12,075 bases of DNA, taken from positions 1 through 12,075 of the forward strand of contig DXGG01000188.1 of NCBI GenBank assembly GCA_019114015.1, in the 5' to 3' direction. The first letter of the stretch is position 1. The number at the start of each line of letters is the position of its first letter. A model generated the notes under the pieces. That model saw only the letters and a program-made list of their open reading frames with translations. It searched no databases and was not told where the DNA came from. This stretch comes from Candidatus Onthomorpha intestinigallinarum (GTDB taxonomy: Bacteria > Bacteroidota > Bacteroidia > Bacteroidales > P3). This document shows, piece by piece, positions 1-6,622 of the stretch. Made by a program: the position numbers and the translations under genes.

Positions 1-589
1 CAGATGTTATCTTCTTGATTTCTTCGAACAATCTCTGACAAGGCAATCCCATTATCGTATAGAAGTCACCCTCTATTTTTTCTATGCCGGTCAGGCCTAT
101 CCATTCCTGAATGCCGTAGGCTCCTGCTTTGTCATAAGGTGCGTAGTTTTGTATATAGTATGATATTTCTTCTTCCGTAAGATTCTTGAACTTTACAATG
201 CTTGTCTGACTGAAACTCTTTATCGCTTTATTTGTCCGCAGACAACAGGCAGTTATGACTTTGTGAGTCTTACCGCTCAATACGTTCAATGTCTGTGCTG
301 CTTTTATGGCGTTCTCGGGTTTGTTCAAAATTGCATTGCCCATAACGACCGTTGTATCGGCTGTTATCAGAATGGAATCTTTTGATAGCGATTCCGCGTA
401 GACTTCCGATTTTCTTCTGGCGAGAAATTCTGCCGCTTCTTCCGGCTTTATGTCACAATCCAGACTTTCATCGACATCGATGCTGACTATTCTTACATTG
501 GAAAACCCCATTTGTTTCAGAAGGTGTCTGCGTCTTGGCGATTGCGAGGCAAGAATTATTTCCCTTTGAAAAAGATTATCCAATTCCAC
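1..589 (-). CDS. maf: Maf/YhdE-type nucleoside triphosphate pyrophosphatase, 3' end cut by window
   Basis: Maf proteins hydrolyse non-canonical or excess NTPs/dNTPs (dTTP, UTP, modified bases) to the monophosphate in the cytoplasm and are linked to septum arrest. I translated this frame by hand; it is open to base 1. Visible motifs are SPRRRHLL near the N-terminus, ADTTV with the Asp expected at the catalytic site, the SGKTHKV segment, and KAGAYGIQ followed by GLTGIEKIEGDF and GLP. About 195 residues are present against a usual 190-200, so only a few C-terminal residues are missing. The frame has no ATG before the conserved N-terminal motif: a stop lies at 593-595, and the only possible starts are GTG at 589 (giving MELDNLF) or TTG at 583 (giving MDNLF). 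I chose GTG; the choice is uncertain. The start overlaps the end of the UbiA-like gene by 14 (or 8) bases, suggesting coupled translation. Family assignment is very secure. Confidence 0.93.
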   Translation of the reverse strand, partial: MELDNLFQREIILASQSPRRRHLLKQMGFSNVRIVSIDVDESLDCDIKPEEAAEFLARRKSEVYAESLSKDSILITADTTVVMGNAILNKPENAIKAAQTLNVLSGKTHKVITACCLRTNKAIKSFSQTSIVKFKNLTEEEISYYIQNYAPYDKAGAYGIQEWIGLTGIEKIEGDFYTIMGLPCQRLFEEIKKITS

Positions 590-1460
590 CGATTATTATG
601 TATTTGACCGTTGTCATTGCGAACAAAATGGAAACAAACAATATTTTCACTAAAGAGGACAAAAACGCATAGTCTTCTTCGGATATTGCTTTACGTAATT
701 CATAAATGAAATAAACAAGAGGCAAGTGTACGAGTGCACTTACCAATCCCAATATTTTTACCGGAGATGCGGAATAATATCTGTATTGAAAAAAAATCAC
801 CGTAAACATCAGTATGATACTCAAAAGGTATATCGGAGTTTTGCGGCCTTGCTCAAATTCTTGTGCCTCTTGTTGGTATTTCAAAGCAGTATCAGTCAAT
901 GCCAGCAGGAATATAAATGTTGCGAAGAACAGAAATACAACCGATATATCCTTTATTTCCGGAACAATTATTCTGAATAAGTCAGGTTTTGATATAAGCG
1001 AAAACAGTTCGAACAAGCCGGGAAGCAATACGAGCATTGCACAGAAAAGGGAAACGATTATGCCGCCGTATATACGACGGCTTTGATATCTGATTGCATA
1101 AAAATAAGAGGAAAAGACAAACAGAAGCATTATCGATCCCAAGTGAACGAATCCGTTTGAATAGCCTACAACGTAACCTGTGATAACGGCAACTGCATCG
1201 GGAACGACAAATGAACTGACGATAAGGGATTTGTTGATATTACAATTGTTTTCGGAATAATACAGATTCATCGTGTCCGAACCGAACATGACGAGCAATA
1301 CCGCCACGCAAAACAAGACAAACTCTCCCGTAGAAATTAGCGAGGTGAATCCCAGCGCATTGTAAAAATAGTTTATTATGAAAATCTTTACGACAATCAT
1401 ACAGGCAAAAGCCATAAGCATGTTTTGCCATCGTGCGACGTTTAATATCTCCTTAATCAT
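576..1460 (-). CDS. UbiA-family prenyltransferase-like membrane protein with degenerate active-site motifs
   Basis: 294 residues with about eight or nine hydrophobic segments. The N-terminus MIKEILNVARWQNML and the C-terminal stretch with LVYFIYELRKAISEEDYAFLSSLVK match the layout of the Bacteroidota UbiA group annotated as geranylgeranylglycerol-phosphate geranylgeranyltransferase, which from memory often sits next to maf. In active UbiA enzymes a first motif of the type NDxxDxxxDxxN and a second Asp-rich motif bind Mg-diphosphate. Here the first reads NLYYSENNCNINKS (residues 65-78), keeping the Asn residues but with Leu66, Ser69 and Cys73 at the Asp positions. The second region (residues 188-210, ending GRKTPI) also lacks the Asp cluster. 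Family membership is inferred from overall layout; ordinary prenyltransferase activity is doubtful. The ATG at 1460 was chosen because it gives the family N-terminus and overlaps the MORN gene stop by 8 bases; the longer upstream reading is charged and lies inside the MORN gene. Confidence 0.75.
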   Translation of the reverse strand: MIKEILNVARWQNMLMAFACMIVVKIFIINYFYNALGFTSLISTGEFVLFCVAVLLVMFGSDTMNLYYSENNCNINKSLIVSSFVVPDAVAVITGYVVGYSNGFVHLGSIMLLFVFSSYFYAIRYQSRRIYGGIIVSLFCAMLVLLPGLFELFSLISKPDLFRIIVPEIKDISVVFLFFATFIFLLALTDTALKYQQEAQEFEQGRKTPIYLLSIILMFTVIFFQYRYYSASPVKILGLVSALVHLPLVYFIYELRKAISEEDYAFLSSLVKILFVSILFAMTTVKYIIIGGIG

Positions 1461-2700
1461 TTCGTTTTTTAATTTCTTCCTTAACTTTCTTGCCGTTGTC
1501 GAATACCGTTCTGGAGATAACGTTTCCTTCTTTGTCGTAGTTCTTCCATACACCTGTTCTCAATCCGTTTTTGTATTCGCCCTCACCTGAGGGTTTGTCG
1601 GCACTATAGTATTCAATCCATTTCCCGTCGGGACGGCCGTCCCTGAAGTTCTGTTCTCTTTGTTTGCTACCGTTTTGTGAGAAAAAAGTCCATTTGCCTT
1701 CTTTCCTGCCCTGGGAATACATGCCTTGTTCAATAAGGATTCCCGAAAGATATTTTTCCCATCTCCCGTTAAGGATGCCATTATTGTAGTTGGCTTTCTG
1801 AAACATGTCGCCTTTTTCGTCATACAATATTTCGGTACCGTCTTTCATTCCGTTTTTGTATGATACTTCGGTTTTTTTAGTGCCGTCCTCATAAAACAAC
1901 TCCCATCTTCCGTTCATCTCCCCATTGGAAAAAGAACCTCTCGAAATGATGTTGCCGTTTTCGAACCAACTTTCCCAAACCCCTTCCTCTTCTCCGTTGA
2001 CATAGCTGCCTTTATGATGTAATTTGCCGTTTTCGTAATATGTTTTCCAAAGGCCTGTCCTTTTGCCTTCCAAATATTCGCCTTCCCTCCATTTTTCTCC
2101 CGTTTCATAGAAATAAATCCAATGACCCGTTTCTTTGTCGTTGGAGTAACGCCCTTCACTGCCTTTTTCCCCGTTGCTTTTGTAATAATAGGTCCATAAA
2201 CTGTCTCTTTTGCCGTTTTTCAGAAATCCTTCCATGTCTTTTCTGCCGGATTCATACCACCATGTTGCTTTTCCGTCAAGAGAGTCGTTTTTGTATGAAG
2301 ATTCAAATTTGATTTTCCCGTCAGGGAAAAACTCTTTGTAAGGTCCTTGTTTTTTTCCGTCTGAAACAATGCAACTGTAATGCAGTTGTCCGTTGGGATA
2401 AAATGCTTTCATAATGCCGTTGCCTGAGGCTATTTCCACTTTTTGTATGGAGTCGTTTTCATAGTAGTAAATCCATTGGCCTGTTTTTCGACCGTTTTTG
2501 TCGTATTCCCCTTTTATCTGCATCTTCCCGTTATCGTAGAACCATTGCCATTGTCCCGTTCTCGTTTTGTTGTCGCTTAAAAATCCTTTGGTAGCCACTG
2601 CTCCGTTGTTCCAATATTCCGTGTATGGCGTTTGGGAATGAACATGAGAAAACACGAACAAAAAAGCAACTGCAAAAGCAGTGATTTTTTTCTTCATCAT
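1453..2700 (-). CDS. Secreted MORN/YwqK-type repeat protein
   Basis: 415 residues. An N-terminal signal peptide (residues 1 to about 22: Lys-rich start, hydrophobic AFAVAFLFVF, then SHVHSQ) has no lipobox Cys, so the mature protein is expected in the periplasm or outside the cell. The rest is about 16 tandem units of 23-25 residues of the form WxxYYENGKxxxxGxYxNGxxxG, running to the C-terminus with no other domain. This is the COG2849 group often labelled 'toxin-antitoxin system YwqK family antitoxin', though no toxin is seen here and that label is probably misleading. Such repeats form long beta-hairpin rods; binding partners are unknown. It starts 6 bases after the DUF4270 stop and overlaps the UbiA-like gene by 8 bases, so it is almost certainly co-transcribed with both. 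A second ATG directly follows the first and would serve equally well. Confidence 0.88.
   Translation of the reverse strand: MMKKKITAFAVAFLFVFSHVHSQTPYTEYWNNGAVATKGFLSDNKTRTGQWQWFYDNGKMQIKGEYDKNGRKTGQWIYYYENDSIQKVEIASGNGIMKAFYPNGQLHYSCIVSDGKKQGPYKEFFPDGKIKFESSYKNDSLDGKATWWYESGRKDMEGFLKNGKRDSLWTYYYKSNGEKGSEGRYSNDKETGHWIYFYETGEKWREGEYLEGKRTGLWKTYYENGKLHHKGSYVNGEEEGVWESWFENGNIISRGSFSNGEMNGRWELFYEDGTKKTEVSYKNGMKDGTEILYDEKGDMFQKANYNNGILNGRWEKYLSGILIEQGMYSQGRKEGKWTFFSQNGSKQREQNFRDGRPDGKWIEYYSADKPSGEGEYKNGLRTGVWKNYDKEGNVISRTVFDNGKKVKEEIKKRND
1474..2622 (-). repeat. Coding tandem repeats of about 72 bases (MORN units)
   Basis: Roughly 16 diverged units of 69-75 bases encode the repeated Trp-x-x-Tyr-Tyr ... 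Asn-Gly-Lys ... Gly pattern of the MORN-like protein. On the plus strand they appear as a recurrent 'ccgttttc/ttttgccgtt' texture. The units differ too much at the DNA level to suggest very recent expansion. One unit (around residues 53-72) is shorter and lacks the usual NG turn. Confidence 0.8.
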
Positions 2701-2706
2701 TATTTA

Positions 2707-4035
2707 CTATTGTTTGGAATATGTTATTTTTATGGATGCGGGTTTGACAGGATGCAAAGGTCCGTTGAGAATTATTCTTGTTGCGGTAGAACGTCTTGAA
2801 TCAAGGACAAGATATATGTCCGCGTCTTCAATGTTACCGTTTAGAAGGTTAGCCAAATGCATGCCTATGTTCATCTTGAAAGAGTTGGATTTATTGTCAT
2901 AGAATCCTCCATAGAAAGCATCGGACAATTGTGCATCGTGTATGAGTACAAGATTGGTGTTGCCATTGCTTACATATTTTCTGTAACAGAGAATTCTGGT
3001 GGAAGTGTTCAACGAATATTTGTTTGAACTTGAAACAGGTATCTCCAGAATGGCAGAATTTATTGCCGTGTTATTGAACGAAAGTCCGCCGTTTACGTTT
3101 TCTTGCCATTTTTGTCTGAACAACAGTTCGTCAATGTTTATTTTAGCCATGCTTATACCCATGCTTCCCAAATATATTTCGTTGTTTCCGCTCAAAGTAT
3201 CCGATATGTTTAAGTCCGATATGTGCGAGGAGGAAAAGTCATACCCGTAATGCATGAATCTGTTTCCGTTTGCCGGGAAATTGATAAGATATTTTTGATT
3301 TTTGTCGTTTTGTCTGTAATACACTGCTATGCCTGAAAGAGAGGTACTCATATCGACATAGGCAATCATGCCCCCTGTTGCGTTTTTTTTCTTGAACTGT
3401 ATTTTTATACCTTTGAACAGTCGGCAGAAATCATCGTTGGTGCCATTGAATGTTTTTATTTTATTGACGAATGCATCGCTTAGTTTTATTGACAAATGAG
3501 GGTCTATGCTGTCGTTGTCGGATTCATATTTTATTTCCTTCGTTCCGTTGAATATGGGTTCACTGTTTGTGGCTACGCTACAGAATCCGTATTTTTTTGT
3601 AGAGTCTATTTCTTCCGATACTTCATATACATAGACATCCATTTCTTTGGATTTTACCAAAGTGTCGCCTGTAAATCCGCCTATATAGGCCAGATTGAGC
3701 AAGACGGAGTCTATGGCGTAGGATGAAAAATCTACGGAAGAAGTAGAAAGATTAAGTTGAGTATATATATCGGAAGAAACCAAACCGAATTCGTTATCGA
3801 AATATTCTCCCACGACATTGTAACGGTAGTTGGCCGTTTCCAGAGAATCTTCCTTGAAAAAGGAAGCATTCATTATTCCCGAAGGATTGTAAACATTGAC
3901 GTTGACCAAATCTTCTCCGTTGACCAAGTCAAGTCCAAGCGTTTCATCCTCATCTATACAAGAGGCAAAAAGGAAAGGCAATAAAAGCAACAAAAATCCT
4001 TTTACCATGCGGAAATGATATACGTTAATCTTCAT
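2707..4035 (-). CDS. DUF4270 family outer-membrane lipoprotein
   Basis: 442 residues from the chosen start. The N-terminus is a lipoprotein signal (MKINVYHFRMVKG, a Leu-rich core, then FASC with Cys26 as lipidation site). The mature end CIDEDETLG is strongly acidic right after Cys, as in the lipoprotein export signal that sends Bacteroidota lipoproteins to the cell surface. The following pattern (GLDLVNGEDLVNV, then FDNEFGLVSSDIYTQLNLS and DSVLLNLAYIGGFTGD) is what I know as DUF4270, a family of unknown function usually beside the short glycogen-synthase-like gene, as here. The ATG at 4035 overlaps that gene's stop by 11 bases. An ATG at 4008 would also leave a working signal peptide. A TTG at 4044 is in frame but less likely. 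No enzymatic motif is visible; the body looks beta-rich. Confidence 0.85.
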   Translation of the reverse strand: MKINVYHFRMVKGFLLLLLPFLFASCIDEDETLGLDLVNGEDLVNVNVYNPSGIMNASFFKEDSLETANYRYNVVGEYFDNEFGLVSSDIYTQLNLSTSSVDFSSYAIDSVLLNLAYIGGFTGDTLVKSKEMDVYVYEVSEEIDSTKKYGFCSVATNSEPIFNGTKEIKYESDNDSIDPHLSIKLSDAFVNKIKTFNGTNDDFCRLFKGIKIQFKKKNATGGMIAYVDMSTSLSGIAVYYRQNDKNQKYLINFPANGNRFMHYGYDFSSSHISDLNISDTLSGNNEIYLGSMGISMAKINIDELLFRQKWQENVNGGLSFNNTAINSAILEIPVSSSNKYSLNTSTRILCYRKYVSNGNTNLVLIHDAQLSDAFYGGFYDNKSNSFKMNIGMHLANLLNGNIEDADIYLVLDSRRSTATRIILNGPLHPVKPASIKITYSKQ

Positions 4036-4849
4036 CTGGAACAATAATGGAATTATACAAATTGTTTATATTCTCGGACAATTCTTTCAGTGAATCGTTA
4101 TACTCGACAAAAGGTTTTTGGGAATCTTTGACGAATGCCATCAATTCAGGATTTACATTGTCGGATGCTATCACGACAGCATCTGCATAAGAAATGGCGG
4201 CTTTCATGATGTTTATGTAAGTAGGTTCCTTGTATAATCTCCAATCTTTAGGTGTGCCGCCGTCTGTTTTCAGTTTTTTGTGCAACTCTTCACACAACGC
4301 ACCTTCAAAATCGTCCCCAAACAGACTCACTACAATTTTACTGTTTGAAAACAAAGGATTGTTTCCGTACTCGGTTCTTTTTACGTAAAAAGGCAGTAAT
4401 GCGGCAAACCATCCAGAACAATGTATGACATTAGGTTCCCAACTGAGCTTTTTTATCGTTTCCAATACTCCTCTGATGAAAAAAATGGCTCTTTCGTCAT
4501 TATCTTCAAACAGTTTTTCATTATCATCAAGTATATTGGCTTTTCTTTGAAAGAAGTCTTCATTGTCGATGAAATAAATCTGTATTCTTGCCGGCTGAAT
4601 GGAAGCGACTTTTATTATAAGCTGATGGTCGGCATCGTCTATGATTAGATTCATGCCAGAAAGCCTTATGACTTCATGTAATTGGTTTTTTCGTTCGTTG
4701 ATGTCTCCGAACTTTGGCATGAAAGTTCTTACTTCTCTTCCTTTTTCCTGAATGCTTTGTGGTATGTATCTGCCAAATTCCGCAATATCAGAACCGTTCA
4801 AATAAGGTTTTATTTCCTGATTTACGAATAATACTCTTGCTTTATTCAT
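4025..4849 (-). CDS. Glycogen/starch synthase-like protein, GT5 N-terminal domain only
   Basis: 274 residues matching only the N-terminal Rossmann half of GT5 glycogen synthases: ARVLFVNQEIKPYL at residues 4-17, GREVRTFMPKFGDINER, then PNVIHCSGWFAALLP corresponding to the HxHDW region of true synthases. Full enzymes are about 480 residues and have a second GT-B domain with the ADP-glucose site; that half is absent. The KxGG motif that normally follows the first strand (KVGGLADV) is replaced by KPYLNGSDIAEFG. This half-length form is common in Bacteroidota and is usually auto-annotated as glycogen synthase. I infer that it cannot be a classical glycogen synthase by itself; its real role (sugar or nucleotide binding, regulation) is unknown. 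It opens the five-gene run. A strong-looking promoter lies 20-50 bases upstream. Confidence 0.85.
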   Translation of the reverse strand: MNKARVLFVNQEIKPYLNGSDIAEFGRYIPQSIQEKGREVRTFMPKFGDINERKNQLHEVIRLSGMNLIIDDADHQLIIKVASIQPARIQIYFIDNEDFFQRKANILDDNEKLFEDNDERAIFFIRGVLETIKKLSWEPNVIHCSGWFAALLPFYVKRTEYGNNPLFSNSKIVVSLFGDDFEGALCEELHKKLKTDGGTPKDWRLYKEPTYINIMKAAISYADAVVIASDNVNPELMAFVKDSQKPFVEYNDSLKELSENINNLYNSIIVPDED

Positions 4850-4868
4850 ATTTAAATGATATCTATTG

Positions 4869-4899
4869 CAAAGTTACGCAAAATAAAGCTTCTAACAAA
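4869..4899 (-). promoter_or_regulatory. Bacteroidota-type promoter for the GT5-DUF4270-MORN-UbiA-maf run
   Basis: On the minus strand TTTG (4896-4899) is followed after exactly 19 bases by TAACTTTG (4869-4876), matching the Bacteroidota vegetative sigma consensus TTTG-N19-TAnnTTTG. The expected start point is 5-8 bases further on, leaving a leader of about 10-15 bases before the ATG at 4849. The -33 element lies inside the last codons of pcm, so the run can be expressed apart from pcm. Confidence 0.75.
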
Positions 4900-5539
4900 A
4901 TTTCCGTTCTTCCAGCATGGGGACGAACTTGAAATTACCAAACGTTTTGATGTTTATTTCCGTGTTTGAAATTTTGGTGACTTTGTACATTTCCTGTTCG
5001 TTTTTACCGACAGGTATTACCATTATGCCTCCGGTTTTCATCTGTTCGACTAATTTTTGAGGAATATCCGGAACACCACACGTTACGAGAATTTTATCAA
5101 ACGGAGCATAAGCAGGCATGCCGAGATAACCGTCTCCAAAAGAGACTTTGGGTTTATATTTGAGGATTTCAAACATTTTTTTTGCGTAATCGAATAGAGG
5201 TTTGAATCGTTCAATTGTAAAGACTTTGGCTTTCATCTCACACAATATACATGTCTGATATCCGGAGCCTGTTCCTATTTCCAAAATTTTATCGCCCTTT
5301 TGAACGTTTAGCAATTGAGTTTGAAAAGCTACTGTGGACGGTTGGGATATTGTCTGGTTGCAGAGAATTTCCAAGGCTCTGTCTTCATAGGCTATCACAT
5401 CTAAAGATGAATCTAAAAAAAAGTGTCTGGGGACATTGTTTATCGCTTCGAGTACATATTCGTCGGAGATACCTTTTTCTCTTAGATAATTTACCAGCAT
5501 TCTTCTCATCCCCTTGTGTTTGAAACTGTCTAAATACAT
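4892..5539 (-). CDS. pcm: Protein-L-isoaspartate O-methyltransferase
   Basis: Transfers a methyl group from S-adenosylmethionine to isoaspartyl residues of aged proteins, starting their repair in the cytoplasm. 215 residues, normal for the family. Visible features are RHFF (residues 38-41), the ISQP substrate loop (64-67), SAM motif I LEIGTGSGYQT (86-96), the acidic end of the next strand in VFTIE (106-110), FGDGYLG, and FDKILVTCGV with the following PxxLxxQMKTGGIMVIPVG. The gene ends 42 bases before the GT5-like gene on the same strand. Its upstream region is shared with the divergent lipoprotein gene. Two near-consensus -7 elements (TTTCTTTG at 5571-5578 and TACCTTCG at 5563-5570) lie there, but neither has a clear TTTG at the right distance. 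Confidence 0.95.
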   Translation of the reverse strand: MYLDSFKHKGMRRMLVNYLREKGISDEYVLEAINNVPRHFFLDSSLDVIAYEDRALEILCNQTISQPSTVAFQTQLLNVQKGDKILEIGTGSGYQTCILCEMKAKVFTIERFKPLFDYAKKMFEILKYKPKVSFGDGYLGMPAYAPFDKILVTCGVPDIPQKLVEQMKTGGIMVIPVGKNEQEMYKVTKISNTEINIKTFGNFKFVPMLEERKFC

Positions 5540-5592
5540 TGTTGCACCTTGGTTTTAGACTGCGAAGGTACAAAGAAATTAAAATATGAATG

Positions 5593-5621
5593 CTTGCGTT
5601 TGTAAAAAACGTGTAAATTTG
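5593..5621 (+). promoter_or_regulatory. Probable promoter for the lipoprotein and sugar-transferase pair
   Basis: TAAATTTG at 5614-5621 is a perfect TAnnTTTG -7 element. The best upstream partner is CTTG at 5593-5596, 17 bases away, which is one mismatch and slightly short. A leader of about 60 bases to the ATG at 5691 follows; I see no clear hairpin or riboswitch in it. Confidence 0.45.
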
Positions 5622-5690
5622 CAGGACGTATTCATTTTTGTAGAAATGGGCAATGGATATTGATTTTATGATTTGATATAGCTGGATGTT

Positions 5691-6593
5691 ATGAATAAGT
5701 TGTTTTTATTTTTATTTGTTGCGGTATTGTTTTGTTCTTGTGATGACTTTGAAGGAACGCAGGAAATCCCGTCCTATGTAAAATTTACCGGTTTTGAGAT
5801 GGTTGATAATCCGGACATGACATCTTCACAGACGGAGGATATGCTTACAAGTGACATAAAAGATGTGTGGTTATATGTAGACAATATATTTATAGGGGCT
5901 TATCCTTTGCCATGTTCAATACCTGTTTTGGAAGAAGGAAAACATAAGATTGATTTAAGGCCTGGAATAATATACAACGGGATGAATAACACAAGGGAAG
6001 CCTATCCTTTTTATACCACCGTAATAGATACGCTTGATTTGACTCCCGGGAAGAAGGTGGAAGTTACCCGTAACGAAATAATGTATGATTCTGACAAGAT
6101 GACAATGCCTTTTTTAGAATCTTTCGAGGATCCTTACATTGGATTTCAACAGGCCGATGTGACAAATGACAATCCTGAAAAAATGATAGTCATAAGCAGT
6201 AATGACAGTGTAGGGTATGGCGCTTCTTGCGGTGCGATTTATTATGATGAGAATGGCAAAAACAAATATATATCCGTTGATTCTATCCATTGTACTAATA
6301 CCAATGGCGTTGTTTTGGAATTGGATTATCATTGTAATGTGCCGTTTGAGGTCGGTATATACGGTAAGTCAGGTTCTTCTTCAACGAGCACTTATGTAAG
6401 TGCAGTGAGAATTACACCCAATCATTCCAAAGGATGGCAGAAGATGTACGTTATTCTTGGTAAGGTATGGGGTCAGTTGGGTTATCCTTCGGATTTCAGA
6501 TTTTATTTTGAACTTATAAATCAAAATGGTATTTCAGGTGCTTATGTGCATATAGACAACGTTAAGTTGATACATTTTCCAAATCAATATTAA
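5691..6593 (+). CDS. Conserved Bacteroidota lipoprotein, function unknown
   Basis: 300 residues. The signal peptide (MNKLFLFLFVAVLF) ends in CSC, with Cys17 the likely lipidated residue, followed by DDFEG, an acidic start typical of surface-exported Bacteroidota lipoproteins. An N-terminal beta-rich part (about residues 27-125) contains DIKDVWLYVDNIFIGAYPLP, EEGKHKIDLRPGI and YPFYTT, a pattern I recall from unnamed Bacteroidota lipoproteins. The C-terminal part (about 140-300: VVLELDYHCNVPFEVGIYG, then GWQKMYVIL and a terminal AYVHIDNVKLIHF) resembles a jelly-roll carbohydrate-binding-like fold, but this is inference. It sits 29 bases before the polysaccharide-initiating transferase, so a link to surface polysaccharide is plausible but unproven. 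No enzymatic motif is seen. Confidence 0.8.
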   Translation: MNKLFLFLFVAVLFCSCDDFEGTQEIPSYVKFTGFEMVDNPDMTSSQTEDMLTSDIKDVWLYVDNIFIGAYPLPCSIPVLEEGKHKIDLRPGIIYNGMNNTREAYPFYTTVIDTLDLTPGKKVEVTRNEIMYDSDKMTMPFLESFEDPYIGFQQADVTNDNPEKMIVISSNDSVGYGASCGAIYYDENGKNKYISVDSIHCTNTNGVVLELDYHCNVPFEVGIYGKSGSSSTSTYVSAVRITPNHSKGWQKMYVILGKVWGQLGYPSDFRFYFELINQNGISGAYVHIDNVKLIHFPNQY

Positions 6594-6622
6594 ATATTAG
6601 TAGTTAAGGATAGACTGAAATA

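Noticed and set aside
1474..2622. CRISPR-like or non-coding tandem repeat signal on the plus strand
   Set aside because: The periodicity is explained by diverged protein repeats in an intact minus-strand gene; there are no identical repeats with unique spacers.
1453..2700. Toxin-antitoxin module based on the YwqK-type repeats
   Set aside because: No toxin-like gene is adjacent, and the protein carries a signal peptide.
4036..4044. TTG at 4044 as the DUF4270 start
   Set aside because: A rare start codon deeper inside the upstream gene; the ATG at 4035 gives a normal lipoprotein signal and a tight overlap.
5563..5578. pcm promoter from TTTCTTTG or TACCTTCG
   Set aside because: Each has one mismatch and neither has a TTTG at 17-21 bases; too weak to annotate as a feature.
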